Notes: a model not told the origin generated them from the letters alone. Positions 42,327 through 52,330 are shown, counted from the first letter of the stretch. The stretch is DNA of 64,000 nucleotides from Aliiroseovarius sp. (GCF_030148435.1 NZ_JASBTN010000081.1:156419-220418), one strand, 5' to 3'. Translations and numbers: made by a program.

Positions 42327-42408
42327 GGTGCCTCCGATGAGATTCTCCCGCGCAATATGGACATATGCTTCGGGATGTGAAAGAGCATCCGCGCGAAGGA
42401 GACACGCC

Positions 42409-43734
42409 ATGACCATCACCCGTTTCGCGCCCTCGCCCACCGGTTACATCCACGTGGGCAACCTGCGCACCGCCCTGATGAACTACCTGATCGCCCGCAA
42501 GGCCGGCGGGCAATTCATCCTGCGCCTGGACGACACGGACCCGGAGCGGTCGAAGCAGGAATATGCGGATGCGATCCAACAGGATCTGGAATGGCTGGGC
42601 CTGACCTGGGATCGTCTTGAAAAGCAGTCCGACCGCCTGGAGCGTTATGAGGCCGCCGCGCAAGAGCTGCGCGACATGGGCCGGTTCTACGAGGCGTTCG
42701 AGACCCCGACCGAGCTGGACCTGAAGCGCAAGAAACAGCTGAACATGGGCAAGCCGCCGGTTTATGACCGCGCCGCGCTGAACCTGTCGGAAGACGAAAA
42801 AGCCAAACTGCGTGCCGAGCGCGGCAATGGCGTATGGCGATTCAAGCTGGACCACGAGCGGATCGAATGGACCGACGGTATTCTGGGCGATCTGTCGATT
42901 GACGCGGCCTCTGTCTCGGATCCGGTGCTGATCCGGGGTGACGGGCAGTTCCTTTATACCCTGGCCTCGGTCTGTGATGACGTGGATTACGGCGTGACGC
43001 ATGTGGTGCGGGGCTCCGACCATGTGACCAATACCGCGACGCAGATCCAGATCATCCGCGCGCTGGGCGGCACGGTGCCTGAGTTTGCGCACCATTCGCT
43101 CCTGACCGGCTCGCAGGGCGAGGCCCTGTCGAAACGCCTGGGCACACTGGCCCTGCGCGACCTGCGTGAAGCGGGCGTGCAGCCTGCCGCGCTGCTCAGC
43201 CTGATGGCGCGCCTTGGGTCGAGCCAGCCGGTGGAGCTGGTCGGTTCGCTCGACGAACTGGCTGAAGGGTTCGACATCAACAGCTTCGGCTCGGCCCCGA
43301 CCAAGTTCGATGCCGACGACCTCTACCCGCTGACCGCGCGCTACCTGGGCGGGCTCACGGTCGCCGACGTGGGTGCTGAACTGGACGCGCTGGGCGTTCC
43401 GGCGGATGAGGCCGAGGCCTTCTGGACCGTTGCCCGCGAGAATATCACGACACTCAAGGATCTGGGCGCCTGGTGGGAACTCTGCCAGTCCGGTGCCGAC
43501 CCGCTGGTGGCCGACGAGGACGCCGATTTCATTGCCGAAGCCATGACCCTTCTGCCCGACGGGCCCTATGACGCCTCAAGCTGGGGCGACTGGACCTCGG
43601 CCGTCAAGGCGGCGACGGGGCGCAAGGGCAAGGGCCTGTTCATGCCGCTGCGCAAGGCCGTTACCGGTATGGAACGCGGCCCGGACATGTCGGCTCTGAT
43701 GCCGCTTTTGAAGGTCATCCGCGCCAAGGGGTGA
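42409..43734 (+). CDS. gltX: glutamyl-tRNA synthetase
   Basis: Charges tRNA with glutamate. The 441-residue class I enzyme has HIGH-type RFAPSPTGYIHVGNLRTAL, RLDDTDPERSKQEY, the tRNA/ATP pocket VWRFKLDHERIEWTDG, VRGSDHVTNTATQIQIIRAL, and KMSKR-type EALSKRLGTLAL, with an anticodon-binding helical C-terminus. It starts at 42409 (GAAGGAG upstream). Rhodobacteraceae commonly have two gltX genes; whether this one discriminates Glu and Gln tRNAs cannot be told here. Confidence 0.96.
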   Translation: MTITRFAPSPTGYIHVGNLRTALMNYLIARKAGGQFILRLDDTDPERSKQEYADAIQQDLEWLGLTWDRLEKQSDRLERYEAAAQELRDMGRFYEAFETPTELDLKRKKQLNMGKPPVYDRAALNLSEDEKAKLRAERGNGVWRFKLDHERIEWTDGILGDLSIDAASVSDPVLIRGDGQFLYTLASVCDDVDYGVTHVVRGSDHVTNTATQIQIIRALGGTVPEFAHHSLLTGSQGEALSKRLGTLALRDLREAGVQPAALLSLMARLGSSQPVELVGSLDELAEGFDINSFGSAPTKFDADDLYPLTARYLGGLTVADVGAELDALGVPADEAEAFWTVARENITTLKDLGAWWELCQSGADPLVADEDADFIAEAMTLLPDGPYDASSWGDWTSAVKAATGRKGKGLFMPLRKAVTGMERGPDMSALMPLLKVIRAKG

Positions 43735-43780
43735 CAGGCGGGGCTTCAGGACCGAGGCCCGCAACCCGGTGCGAATTTGC

Positions 43781-43815
43781 AAAGCCCCCTGTGCGGACAG
43801 GGGGCTTTCCTTTTG
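43781..43815 (+). terminator. rho-independent terminator of gltX
   Basis: AAAGCCCCCTGT pairs with ACAGGGGGCTTT across a GCGG loop, followed by CCTTTT. Lies 46 bases past the gltX stop. Confidence 0.9.
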
Positions 43816-43840
43816 CCTCCGCGCCACGCATCTTCGGCCA

Positions 43841-45247
43841 ATGGCTCAAGAACAGGCAAAGTTCCTCGAAGGCTCCTTGATGGGTCATATCACGGTGATG
43901 GCGCTGACGGCTTCGGTCGGGCTGATGGCGATCTTTCTGGTCGACCTGGTGGACATGATCTTCATCTCGATGCTGGGCAAGGAGGAACTGGCCGCCGCCG
44001 TGGGCTATGCCGGTGCAATCCTGTTCTTTACCTCGAGCTTCGGCATCGGCATGTCGATTGCCGCTGGCGCGCTGGTGGCCCGTGCGCTGGGCGAGGGGCA
44101 GGTCCGAATGGCGAGCCGCCGGGCCGCGACGGCAATGCTGTACGGCGTTGGCTTCGGCGCGATTTTCGCGGCGCTGGTCTGGGTCAACATACCAGCCCTT
44201 GCCGCGCTGATGGGGGCGCAGGGCGCGACGCTTGACCTCGCCGTCGGCTATCTGCGGATCATCATCCCCTCGCTGCCTCTATTGATCATCGGCATGGTCG
44301 GCGGGGCGATCCTGCGCGCGCATGGCGACGCGCGCCGGGCGATGATCGCAACCATCGCGGCAGGCGTGGTAAACGCGGTGCTGGACCCGATCTTCATCTT
44401 CGGCTTCGGGCTGGAGCTGACCGGAGCCGCGATGGCCTCGGTCGCCTCGCGTGTGGCGATTGCCTTTGCCGCGCTCTATCCGATCTTTCGGTGGCACGGG
44501 GGGCTGGAGAAACCCTCCGCGACCGAATTCCGGGTGGATTTCCCCGCCATCATGACCATCGCATTGCCCGCGATCCTGACCCAGTTCGCAACCCCACTGG
44601 GGCAGGCCTATGTCACCCGCTCCATGGCCCAGTTCGGCGCGGATGCGGTGGCGGGCATGGCGATCATCTCGCGTCTTGTGCCGGTGGCTTTCGGGGTGAT
44701 CTTTGCCCTGTCCGGTGCGATCGGCCCGATCATCGGCCAGAACTTCGGCGCCGGGCGCCACGACCGCGTCCGCGGCGCGCTGCGCGATGGGCTGGTGTTT
44801 ACGCTGGCGGTGACGGTGCTGGTGTCCGCCCTGCTGTTCATCGCCCGTGGCCCGATCGCGGATCTGTTCGGCGCCACGGGCCTGACCCGGGAACTGGTCT
44901 TCCTGTTCTGCGGCCCGCTGGCGCTGGCGTGGTTTTTCAACGGCGTCATCTTCCTGTCCAACGCCGCCTTCAACAACCTGGGCCACCCGTTCTATTCCAC
45001 CTGGATCAACTGGGGCCGCCATACCTTGGGCACGATCCCCTTCGTGATCGTCGGAGCCGCCTGGTGGCAGGGCCCGGGGGTGCTGATCGGCCAGGCACTG
45101 GGCGGGGCGGTCTTTGCCGCCGTGGCGCTGGTGCTGGCCGCCAAGGTGATGCGGGACAAGGCGGCAGGCGTCGAACCCGAAATCGAGGCCCCGCACCCCT
45201 ATGCGCGGCAGACCAGACAGATCACCTTGTTCAACCTGCGACGTTAG
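43841..45247 (+). CDS. MATE family multidrug efflux transporter
   Basis: A 468-residue inner-membrane exporter with about twelve helices in two homologous halves, driven by Na+ or H+. Typical first-half pattern: FLEGSLMGHITVMALTASVGLMAIFLVDLVDMIFISMLGKEELAA, ending SSFGIGMSIAAGALVARALGEG; second half begins IALPAILTQFATPLGQAYVTRSMAQFGADAVAG and FALSGAIGPIIGQNFGAGRHDRV. The start at 43841 is chosen; a later ATG at 43880 is possible. The stop overlaps the convergent GGCT gene by four bases. Substrates unknown. Confidence 0.93.
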   Translation: MAQEQAKFLEGSLMGHITVMALTASVGLMAIFLVDLVDMIFISMLGKEELAAAVGYAGAILFFTSSFGIGMSIAAGALVARALGEGQVRMASRRAATAMLYGVGFGAIFAALVWVNIPALAALMGAQGATLDLAVGYLRIIIPSLPLLIIGMVGGAILRAHGDARRAMIATIAAGVVNAVLDPIFIFGFGLELTGAAMASVASRVAIAFAALYPIFRWHGGLEKPSATEFRVDFPAIMTIALPAILTQFATPLGQAYVTRSMAQFGADAVAGMAIISRLVPVAFGVIFALSGAIGPIIGQNFGAGRHDRVRGALRDGLVFTLAVTVLVSALLFIARGPIADLFGATGLTRELVFLFCGPLALAWFFNGVIFLSNAAFNNLGHPFYSTWINWGRHTLGTIPFVIVGAAWWQGPGVLIGQALGGAVFAAVALVLAAKVMRDKAAGVEPEIEAPHPYARQTRQITLFNLRR

Positions 45248-45810
45248 GGACGTTTCAGGCCCACCTTCAGCCGCCCAAGCGCCTCATCCACCACATCGCG
45301 CTCCTCGGCACTCACCGTGGTTGCGCGCGGATAGATCGGGGCCGCGCGGTCGTCCAGAACCGGGGCATCCCAGCCCTCGGTGGTTTCGAAGAAATGCGCC
45401 GCGCCCTCGGGGCCGAACTCGGCCAGGAATCCCTGGACCACCGTGTCGATATAGCTCAACAGCACCGGGTTGTCGGCCCCGGGCTTGCGGTGAAACCCGT
45501 CGGGGATGGCGTAGATGGCGACATCCAGGGCGTGCTCAAGACCATGGCTGACCTGGTGGGTGGCGTCATGCCGGTCGTAAGCCCGTTCGCGTTGGTCGAG
45601 CGAAGCCCAATGGGCACCGGGCACAGCGGCGATCAACCCGTCGACATAGTCGTCCTGCGCGGGCACCACGGTCAGGAAACTCACGTCGCGCAGGGGCGTG
45701 TGGCGCCAGGCGCGTCGCCAGCCTTTCACCGAGGCCGTGGTGGCTCGCAGATAGTCGTGGGTCTGCCGGTTCACCAGGGAACCGTATCCGAAGAAGAACG
45801 GGTCGCTCAT
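45244..45810 (-). CDS. gamma-glutamylcyclotransferase-family protein
   Basis: A 188-residue protein of the GGCT superfamily: FFFGYGSLVN at the N-terminus is the substrate-binding YGSL loop. The usual catalytic Glu is plausible in DQRERAYDRHDATH. Members release 5-oxoproline from gamma-glutamyl peptides or glutathione, or modify gamma-glutamyl amines. Start at 45810 keeps the YGSL loop near residue 9, as usual; the upstream ATG at 45849 adds an unlikely tail. It is transcribed away from the glycine riboswitch. Confidence 0.85.
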   Translation of the reverse strand: MSDPFFFGYGSLVNRQTHDYLRATTASVKGWRRAWRHTPLRDVSFLTVVPAQDDYVDGLIAAVPGAHWASLDQRERAYDRHDATHQVSHGLEHALDVAIYAIPDGFHRKPGADNPVLLSYIDTVVQGFLAEFGPEGAAHFFETTEGWDAPVLDDRAAPIYPRATTVSAEERDVVDEALGRLKVGLKRP

Positions 45811-45890
45811 CCGCTCAGCATGACGCGGTATGCGAATGGGCACAAGCACTTGCCTATGGGTCGGCCAACCGCTACGAATCCGTCATTGCA

Positions 45891-46080
45891 TCGGGAGAAT
45901 CCGACACTGTCGGTGCCGAAGGAGCAACCGCCCCGGTAAACTCTCAGGCCCCCGGACCGATGTGATGAAGAACACTCTGGAGAGTGGTGCGGCTGCCCGT
46001 GCCCGCCGAAGGGATAACGATCTCAGGCATCAGGACAGAGGGGGCATCGCTGGGCGCTACCCGCGCCCGAATGATGCCGG
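45891..46080 (+). ncRNA. tandem glycine riboswitch upstream of gcvT
   Basis: Two glycine aptamers in series. Aptamer 1 (about 45891-45962) has GGGAGAATCC, GGTGCCGAAGGAGCAA and AAACTCTCAGGC. Aptamer 2 (about 45973-46048) has CTGGAGAGT, CGCCGAAGGGATAACG and ATCTCAGGCATCAGGACAGA. The GAGA, GCCGAAGG and CTCAGGC elements are the conserved core. A platform hairpin follows (GGCATC 46043-46048 with GATGCC 46073-46078, enclosing GGGCG/CGCCC). Glycine binding should switch on gcvTHP. Confidence 0.95.
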
Positions 46081-46116
46081 GTACATGGGTCCGGCCGACA
46101 GGACAAAGGGACCGAC

Positions 46117-47229
46117 ATGGCCGATCTGCTCCGCACACCGCTTTATGATCTGCACGTCACGCTCGGTGCCAGAATGGTTGCTTTCGCGGGCTACGAGATG
46201 CCGGTGCAGTACCCGCTGGGCGTGATGAAGGAGCATCTGCACACCCGCGCCCGGGCCGGGCTGTTTGACGTCAGCCACATGGGCCAGGTGATCCTGCGCG
46301 GGGCTGATCCCGCGGGCGCGCTGGAACGGCTGGTGCCGGTGGCGATCAAGTCGCTGGCCGAAGGGCGCCAGCGCTATGCGCTCTTTACCGATGACGAGGG
46401 GGGGATCCTGGACGACCTGATGGTTGCGAACCGGGGCGACCACCTGTTCCTGGTGGTCAACGCCGCCTGCAAGCAGGCCGACATCGCCCACCTCCGTGCG
46501 GGCCTGCCTGAATGTGAGGTCGACGTCATTACCGACCGCGCCCTGATCGCGTTGCAGGGCCCCGCCGCCGAAGAGGCGCTGGCGCAGATCGCGCCGGAGG
46601 TGGCCGAAATGCGTTTCATGGACGTGGCGGTCATGGAAACGGCTTATGGTCAGCTCTGGGTGACACGCTCGGGTTATACCGGCGAGGACGGGTTCGAGGT
46701 GTCGGTGCCCGAGGCGCAGGCCCGCGCCTTTGCCGAGGCGCTGTTGGCGATGGACGAGGTCGAAGCGATCGGCCTGGGCGCCCGCGACAGCCTGCGGCTG
46801 GAGGCGGGGCTGTGCCTTTACGGCAATGACATCGACACGACCACCAGCCCGGTCGAGGCGGCGCTGGAATGGGCGGTGCAGAAGGTGCGCCGTACCGGCG
46901 GCCAGCGCGAAGGCGGCTTCCCCGGCGCGCGCCGCATCCTGGCCGAGTTCCGCAAGGGGGCAGGGCGCCGTCGTGTCGGGCTTCTGCCGCAGGGCCGTGC
47001 GCCGATGCGGGCAGGTACAGAGCTCTTCGCCGCGGAGGACGCGGACGAACCCATTGGCCAGATTACCTCCGGCGCCTACGGCCCTTCGATAGAGGCGCCG
47101 GTGTCGATGGGATATGTCACCACGCCCCACGCCCGCACGGGCACCGAGCTTTTTGGCGAGGTGCGCGGCAAGCGCCACCCCGTCACCGTGGCGGACATGC
47201 CGTTCCGGCCTTCAACCTACAAACGCTGA
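46117..47229 (+). CDS. gcvT: glycine cleavage system T protein (aminomethyltransferase)
   Basis: Transfers the methylene carbon from the aminomethyl-lipoyl H protein to tetrahydrofolate and releases ammonia. The 370-residue protein has the T-protein folate pocket: FAGYEMPVQYPLGVMKEH, GLFDVSHMGQV, and the catalytic Asp in EGGILDDLMVANRG, with YTGEDGFEVSVP and the C-terminal barrel ITSGAYGPSIEAPVSMGYV. AAAGGGA lies seven bases before the ATG. First gene of gcvT-gcvH-gcvP, all behind the glycine riboswitch. Confidence 0.97.
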   Translation: MADLLRTPLYDLHVTLGARMVAFAGYEMPVQYPLGVMKEHLHTRARAGLFDVSHMGQVILRGADPAGALERLVPVAIKSLAEGRQRYALFTDDEGGILDDLMVANRGDHLFLVVNAACKQADIAHLRAGLPECEVDVITDRALIALQGPAAEEALAQIAPEVAEMRFMDVAVMETAYGQLWVTRSGYTGEDGFEVSVPEAQARAFAEALLAMDEVEAIGLGARDSLRLEAGLCLYGNDIDTTTSPVEAALEWAVQKVRRTGGQREGGFPGARRILAEFRKGAGRRRVGLLPQGRAPMRAGTELFAAEDADEPIGQITSGAYGPSIEAPVSMGYVTTPHARTGTELFGEVRGKRHPVTVADMPFRPSTYKR

Positions 47230-47256
47230 CAGAAACATTTCACCAGGAGAGACCCA

Positions 47257-47616
47257 ATGAAATACACCGAAGAACATGAATGGCTGCGCGAGGAAGATGG
47301 CGTGATGGTCGTGGGCATCACAGCCCATGCCGCCGAGCAGTTGGGCGACGTCGTGTTCGTCGAACTGCCCGAGGTGGGCGACACCGTGTCCAAGGATGAC
47401 GAGATCGTGGTGATCGAAAGCGTCAAGGCGGCTTCGGACATCCTGGCCCCTCTGGACGGCGAGGTCGTCGAGGTGAATGAAGCCATCGTGGATGAACCCA
47501 GCAAGGTCAACGACGACCCGGAAGGCGAAGCCTGGTTCTTCAAGCTCAAGGTCTCGGACGCCTCGCCGATGGACGACTACATGGACGAAGCCGGCTACAA
47601 GGCCTTCATCGGCTGA
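47257..47616 (+). CDS. gcvH: glycine cleavage system H protein
   Basis: The 119-residue lipoyl carrier that shuttles the aminomethyl group between P and T proteins and is reoxidised by a lipoamide dehydrogenase. The lipoylated Lys is in [12 protein letters not shown], with [15 protein letters not shown] before and ALNKP-type [18 protein letters not shown] at the end. It starts 27 bases after gcvT. Regulated with gcvT by the riboswitch. Confidence 0.97.
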   Translation: MKYTEEHEWLREEDGVMVVGITAHAAEQLGDVVFVELPEVGDTVSKDDEIVVIESVKAASDILAPLDGEVVEVNEAIVDEPSKVNDDPEGEAWFFKLKVSDASPMDDYMDEAGYKAFIG

Positions 47617-47630
47617 CCTGACCTTTCGGC

Positions 47631-47662
47631 GGGACCAAAAATCTTCGAAGAGTTTTGGTCCC
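47631..47662 (+). terminator. hairpin between gcvH and gcvP
   Basis: GGGACCAAAA (47633-47642 region) pairs with TTTTGGTCCC across ATCTTCGAAGAG, whose TCT/AGA can add three pairs. Only GTTTG follows, so it is a weak terminator at best; it may lower gcvP relative to gcvTH or protect the gcvTH message. Confidence 0.6.
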
Positions 47663-47685
47663 GTTTGCCTCACGCGGAGCATCCC

Positions 47686-50532
47686 ATGTCTTTCACCCCC
47701 ACCGATTACCTGCCCTATGATTTCGCCAACCGCCGCCACATCGGCCCGTCCCCGTCCGAGATGAACCAGATGTTTGACGCCGTCGGTGTTGCGGACCTGG
47801 AAGGCCTGATTGCCGAAACCGTGCCCGGCTCGATCCGCCAGGCCGAAGAGCTGAGCTGGGGCCGCCCGCGTTCGGAACGCGAAATGCTGCATCAGATGCG
47901 GGTGACTGCGGCGAAGAACAAGGTGCTGCGCTCGCTTCTGGGGCAGGGCTATCACGGCACGGTCACGCCGCCGGTGGTCCAGCGCAATATCCTGGAAAAC
48001 CCGGCCTGGTACACGGCCTATACGCCTTACCAGCCGGAGATTTCCCAGGGCCGCCTGGAGGCGCTCCTGAATTTCCAGACCATGATCTCGGACCTCACGG
48101 GGCTCGAAATCGCCAATGCCTCCCTTCTGGACGAGGCCACGGCGGCGGCGGAGGCGATGGTGATGGGGCATCGCATCGCCAGGTCGAAGGCCAGGGCCTT
48201 CTTCGTTGACGAAAACTGTCATCCGCAGAATATCGCGGTGATGAAGACCCGGGCGGCGCCTCTTGGGATCGAGGTCGTGGTGGGCGATCCGGAAAGCGAG
48301 CTGAACGCCGAACAGGTCTTTGGCGCGATCTTCCAGTATCCCGGCACCTATGGCCGCGTGCGTGATTTTACCGACCAGATCGCGGCGCTGCACGCGGCGA
48401 AGGCGGTGGGCATCGTGGCGGCCGATCCTCTGGCCCTGACCCTGTTGAAGGAACCCGGTGCGATGGGGGCGGATATCGCCGTGGGTTCGGCCCAGCGGTT
48501 CGGCGTTCCGGTGGGCTTCGGCGGGCCGCACGCCGCCTATCTGGCCACCAAGGACAAGCACAAGCGCAACATGCCCGGTCGGATCGTCGGCGTTTCGGTC
48601 GATGCGCGCGGCAACAAGGCCTATCGCCTGTCGCTACAGACCCGCGAGCAGCATATTCGCCGTGAAAAGGCGACCTCGAACGTCTGCACCGCGCAGGCGC
48701 TGCTGGCGGTCATGGCGTCTTTCTACGCGGTGTTCCATGGCCCCGAAGGGTTGAAGGCGATCGCCCAGCGTATCCACCGCAAGACCGTGCGCCTGGCCAA
48801 AGGGTTGGAGGAGGGTGGGTTTACAGTCACCCCCAACCATTTCTTCGACACGATCACGGTCGAAGTCGGCGGCTTGCAGAAAACCGTGATGGAGGCCGCT
48901 GTCACACGCGGCATCAACCTGCGGCCCGTGGGCAAGACGCAGATCGGCATCACGCTTGACGAAGCCACCCGCCCGGCCACGATCGAGGCTGTCTGGGGAG
49001 CCTTTGGCGTCACCCGCAAGGATGACGACTATACGCCCGAGTATCGCCTGCCCGACGCGATCCTGCGCAGCTCGGATTACCTGACCCACCCGGTGTTCCA
49101 CATGAATCGGGCCGAGACCGAGATGATGCGCTACATGCGTCGCCTCGCGGACCGCGACCTGGCGCTGGACCGCGCGATGATCCCGCTGGGAAGCTGCACC
49201 ATGAAGCTGAATGCGGCGGCCGAGATGATGCCGGTCTCCTGGCGCGAATTCTCCATGATCCACCCGATGGCCCCGGACGACCAGACACAGGGCTATCTGC
49301 ATCTGATCAATGACCTGAAAGACAAGCTCTGCCAGATCACCGGCTATGACGCCATGTCGATGCAGCCCAACTCCGGCGCGCAGGGCGAATATGCGGGGCT
49401 CTTGACCATTGCGGCCTATCACCGGGCCAACAGGGAAAAGCGTGACATCTGCCTGATCCCGATCTCGGCCCATGGCACAAACCCGGCCTCGGCGCACATG
49501 GCGGGGATGGAGGTCGTTGTGGTGAACTCGGCCGAAAACGGCGACATCGACGTCGCTGACTTCCGCGCCAAGGCGCAAGCGGCCGGGGACCGGCTGGCCG
49601 CCTGCATGATCACCTATCCATCGACCCATGGGGTGTTCGAGGAAACCGTGCGCGAGGTTTGTCAGATCACCCACGAGCACGGCGGCCAGGTCTATATCGA
49701 CGGGGCCAACCTGAACGCGATGGTGGGCCTGTCGAAACTGGGCGAGATCGGCGGCGATGTGAGCCACCTGAACCTGCACAAGACCTTCGCTATCCCGCAT
49801 GGCGGCGGTGGCCCCGGCATGGGGCCGATCGGTGTGAAGGCCCATCTTGAACCGCATCTGCCGGGCAATGGGCTGGTGGGGGAAGAGGGGGCAGTTTCGG
49901 CGGCCCCCTATGGCTCGGCCAGCGTGTTGCCCATCAGCTGGGCCTATGTGCTGCTGATGGGAGGCGCCGGGCTGACACAGGCGACAAAGGTGGCGATCCT
50001 CAATGCCAATTACATCGCGGCGCGGCTGAAAGGCGCCTATGAGGTGCTGTTCACCGGCCCCGGCGGGCGCGTTGCGCATGAGTGTATCATCGACACGCGT
50101 CCCTTTGCCGACAGCGCGGGCGTGACCGTCGATGACATTGCCAAGCGCTTGATCGACAACGGGTTTCACGCGCCAACCATGTCCTGGCCGGTGGCCGGTA
50201 CGCTGATGATCGAGCCCACGGAATCGGAAACCAAGGCCGAGCTTGACCGGTTCTGCGACGCCATGCTGGCGATCCGCGAGGAAATCCGCGAGATCGAGGA
50301 GGGCCGCATCGACCCGCAAAACAACCCGCTGAAACACGCCCCCCACACGGTCGAGGATCTGGTGGGTAAATGGGACCGGCCCTATTCGCGCGAACAGGGC
50401 TGCTTCCCGCCGGGCAGCTTTCGCGTCGATAAATACTGGTCGCCGGTCAATCGCGTGGACAATGTCTATGGCGACCGTAACCTGGTTTGCACCTGCCCGC
50501 CTCTGACCGACTACGCCGAGGCGGCAGAATGA
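47686..50532 (+). CDS. gcvP: glycine dehydrogenase (decarboxylating), P protein
   Basis: PLP enzyme that decarboxylates glycine and loads the aminomethyl group on the H protein. The 948-residue form fuses the two P halves: the N-terminal half begins [22 protein letters not shown] and the C-terminal half carries the PLP lysine in [35 protein letters not shown] and [15 protein letters not shown] are conserved PLP-site segments. GGAG lies six bases before the ATG at 47686; an ATG at 47665 in the hairpin flank is less likely. Confidence 0.97.
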   Translation: MSFTPTDYLPYDFANRRHIGPSPSEMNQMFDAVGVADLEGLIAETVPGSIRQAEELSWGRPRSEREMLHQMRVTAAKNKVLRSLLGQGYHGTVTPPVVQRNILENPAWYTAYTPYQPEISQGRLEALLNFQTMISDLTGLEIANASLLDEATAAAEAMVMGHRIARSKARAFFVDENCHPQNIAVMKTRAAPLGIEVVVGDPESELNAEQVFGAIFQYPGTYGRVRDFTDQIAALHAAKAVGIVAADPLALTLLKEPGAMGADIAVGSAQRFGVPVGFGGPHAAYLATKDKHKRNMPGRIVGVSVDARGNKAYRLSLQTREQHIRREKATSNVCTAQALLAVMASFYAVFHGPEGLKAIAQRIHRKTVRLAKGLEEGGFTVTPNHFFDTITVEVGGLQKTVMEAAVTRGINLRPVGKTQIGITLDEATRPATIEAVWGAFGVTRKDDDYTPEYRLPDAILRSSDYLTHPVFHMNRAETEMMRYMRRLADRDLALDRAMIPLGSCTMKLNAAAEMMPVSWREFSMIHPMAPDDQTQGYLHLINDLKDKLCQITGYDAMSMQPNSGAQGEYAGLLTIAAYHRANREKRDICLIPISAHGTNPASAHMAGMEVVVVNSAENGDIDVADFRAKAQAAGDRLAACMITYPSTHGVFEETVREVCQITHEHGGQVYIDGANLNAMVGLSKLGEIGGDVSHLNLHKTFAIPHGGGGPGMGPIGVKAHLEPHLPGNGLVGEEGAVSAAPYGSASVLPISWAYVLLMGGAGLTQATKVAILNANYIAARLKGAYEVLFTGPGGRVAHECIIDTRPFADSAGVTVDDIAKRLIDNGFHAPTMSWPVAGTLMIEPTESETKAELDRFCDAMLAIREEIREIEEGRIDPQNNPLKHAPHTVEDLVGKWDRPYSREQGCFPPGSFRVDKYWSPVNRVDNVYGDRNLVCTCPPLTDYAEAAE

Positions 50533-50541
50533 TCCTGTCGG

Positions 50542-50562
50542 GGGGCGGGGATTTCCCGCCCC
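50542..50562 (+). terminator. hairpin after gcvP
   Basis: GGGGCGGG (50542-50549) pairs with CCCGCCCC (50555-50562) around GATTT. It lies in the 52-base gap to the convergent dtd gene. No U-run follows, so it may act with Rho. Confidence 0.6.
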
Positions 50563-50584
50563 TCGACCTGTACGCAGGCGGGGA

Positions 50585-51022
50585 TCAGAAATCCATCCAG
50601 ATCGTCACCGGCCCGTCGTTGACCAGCGACACGGACATGTCGGCGCCGAACCGGCCCTGGGCCACGGTAATCGCGTGGCCGCGCAGCTGGTCGGCGAAGT
50701 ATTCATAGAGCCGCTCGCCTTCCGCCGGTGGCGCGGCGGTTGAAAACCCGGGGCGATTGCCGCGCGAGGTATCCGCGGACAGGGTGAACTGGCTGATCAC
50801 CAGCGCCCGCCCGCCCGTGTCCAGAAGCGAACGGTTCATCTTGCCTGCCTCATCCTTGAAGATGCGCAGTTTCGATATCTTGGCGGCGAGCGTATCTGCA
50901 TTCGCCTCCGTATCGCCCTGCATGGCGCAGACCAGGATCATCAGGCCCGCGCCGATCTCGCCGATCACCTCGCCATCGACCCGCACCGCGGCTTCGCTCA
51001 CGCGTTGTACCAATGCTCTCAT
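50585..51022 (-). CDS. dtd: D-aminoacyl-tRNA deacylase
   Basis: Removes D-amino acids (and Gly from mischarged tRNA-Ala) from tRNA. The 145-residue protein begins [24 protein letters not shown] and has the Ser-Gln motif in [21 protein letters not shown] and the cross-subunit Gly-cisPro motif in [20 protein letters not shown] lies five bases before the ATG at 51022, so the longer in-frame extension is not used. Placement next to gcvTHP is plausible given its glycine-proofreading role but may be chance. Confidence 0.96.
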   Translation of the reverse strand: MRALVQRVSEAAVRVDGEVIGEIGAGLMILVCAMQGDTEANADTLAAKISKLRIFKDEAGKMNRSLLDTGGRALVISQFTLSADTSRGNRPGFSTAAPPAEGERLYEYFADQLRGHAITVAQGRFGADMSVSLVNDGPVTIWMDF

Positions 51023-51096
51023 CGCAGCCTCCGTTTTCGTCCTCGTAGCGCGGGGATGGACCCGCGTCCATGCCCTGCGGCAATTCCGCCCGTTGC

Positions 51097-51130
51097 CTTG
51101 GTCGCCCGGCCGCTGAAACCCATATAAGCG
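51097..51130 (+). promoter_or_regulatory. candidate heat-shock (RpoH) promoter of hsp20
   Basis: CTTG (51097-51100) is followed 18 bases later by CCCATATAAG, close to the sigma-32 pattern CTTG...CCCATnTA. It lies 15-50 bases before the hsp20 ATG. Match is good at -10, partial at -35. Confidence 0.5.
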
Positions 51131-51146
51131 GAGAAGGAGGTGCATC

Positions 51147-51563
51147 ATGGTTGAAAAGACACAAGATACCGGTTTCTGGCCGTCACTCTATGACCCGCTG
51201 CGCAGCTTCGGGCATCGGTTGAGCGAATTCCTGACCCCTGCTTCCGAAGCCTCGCTGGCCGATGACGCCTATCGTATCGCCATTGAACTGCCGGGTGTGG
51301 CCGAGGAAGATGTGGAACTGACCGTGCATGACGGGCTGGTCCAGGTGAAGGGCGAGAAAAGCTCCGAACGCGAGGAAAAGGGCGACACCTGGTTCTTCTC
51401 GGAACGTCAATACGGCGCGTTTTCCCGCAGCTTCCGCCTGCCACCGGATGCGGAAGAGACGCAGGTGGCCGCCGAGATGAAGGATGGGGTGTTGACCATA
51501 ACCGTGCCGAAATCGGAGCCGCGCGCGCAGAATGCCACGCGGGTAAAGATCAACACTGGCTGA
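51147..51563 (+). CDS. Hsp20 / alpha-crystallin family small heat-shock protein
   Basis: A 138-residue holdase. The alpha-crystallin domain runs from about residue 38 ([22 protein letters not shown]) to 130, including [33 protein letters not shown] and the [14 protein letters not shown] motif. An N-terminal tail [19 protein letters not shown] and a short C-terminal tail flank it. AAGGAGGTG is a near-perfect ribosome site. A sigma-32-like promoter lies just upstream, so heat induction is likely. Confidence 0.95.
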   Translation: MVEKTQDTGFWPSLYDPLRSFGHRLSEFLTPASEASLADDAYRIAIELPGVAEEDVELTVHDGLVQVKGEKSSEREEKGDTWFFSERQYGAFSRSFRLPPDAEETQVAAEMKDGVLTITVPKSEPRAQNATRVKINTG

Positions 51564-51597
51564 CGGAGACCCGGGTTCAGGCCTGGATCAGTTACCC

Positions 51598-52266
51598 TCA
51601 GCCCTTCCAGGCCACCCATTCCGTCAGATCAGCCCGGTCAGTGCGAAAGGCATTGGCCGGGTGTTTTTCGTCCGGCAAACCGAAGGCGATACCCGCCAGG
51701 ATGGTGCGGTCTGCATCCAGATCGAACCAGTCACGCAGGAAAGGGGCGAACCCGGCAATGGCCGCCTGCGGGACCGTGCCCAGCCCAAGGCTTTTGGCGG
51801 CCAGACAGAATCCCGTGATGAACCCGCCACAGTCCAGGTAGGCATATTGTCCAAGCTCCCGGGGCGCAGTGATCAGCGCCATGTGCGGGGCGCCAAAGAA
51901 GCGGAAGTTTTCCATCATTTGACGGGCGGACCCGGCGCGGTCCCCCTTTTTCACCCCAACGGCGTCATAGAGCTGCCAGCCGCAGGCACGGCGGCGGTCC
52001 CGATGCTTGTCGGTGTAGGCGGTTGGGAAGGGAATTTCCGGCGCCGGTGTACCCGCCATCGCCTCGGAATAAAGCGCGTCGGCAAGGCGGGTGGTTTCTT
52101 CCTTTCCGGTGATATGCACCTTCCATGGCTGGGCGTTGCACCAGCTTGGCACATGTTGGGCGGCGCGCAGCACCCGTTCTATCGTTTCGCGCGGTACCGG
52201 GTCGGGCAGGTAGGCGCGGCAGGAATGGCGGGCGGAGAGCAGCTCGGTCAGGGCGTCATGGGTCAT
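51598..52266 (-). CDS. nitroreductase family flavoprotein
   Basis: A 222-residue FMN-dependent oxidoreductase of the nitroreductase superfamily: ALTELLSARHSCRAYLPDPVPRETIERVL at the N-terminus (FMN-binding SxRxF-like segment), AAQHVPSWCNAQPWKVHITG, and a late LGLGTVPQAAIAGF near the phosphate-binding region. Such enzymes reduce nitroaromatics, quinones or enones with NAD(P)H. The start at 52266 (MTHDALTELL) is preferred over 52284. Substrate not inferable. Confidence 0.9.
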   Translation of the reverse strand: MTHDALTELLSARHSCRAYLPDPVPRETIERVLRAAQHVPSWCNAQPWKVHITGKEETTRLADALYSEAMAGTPAPEIPFPTAYTDKHRDRRRACGWQLYDAVGVKKGDRAGSARQMMENFRFFGAPHMALITAPRELGQYAYLDCGGFITGFCLAAKSLGLGTVPQAAIAGFAPFLRDWFDLDADRTILAGIAFGLPDEKHPANAFRTDRADLTEWVAWKG

Positions 52267-52330
52267 GGGGGCAAGTTGCCGCAAACAGGGGGGCGATCAA
52301 GCGGGACGCAGCGTCCAGTGCCCCGATATG

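Noticed and set aside
48634..50346. A 570-codon minus-strand frame.
   Set aside because: Antisense shadow of gcvP.
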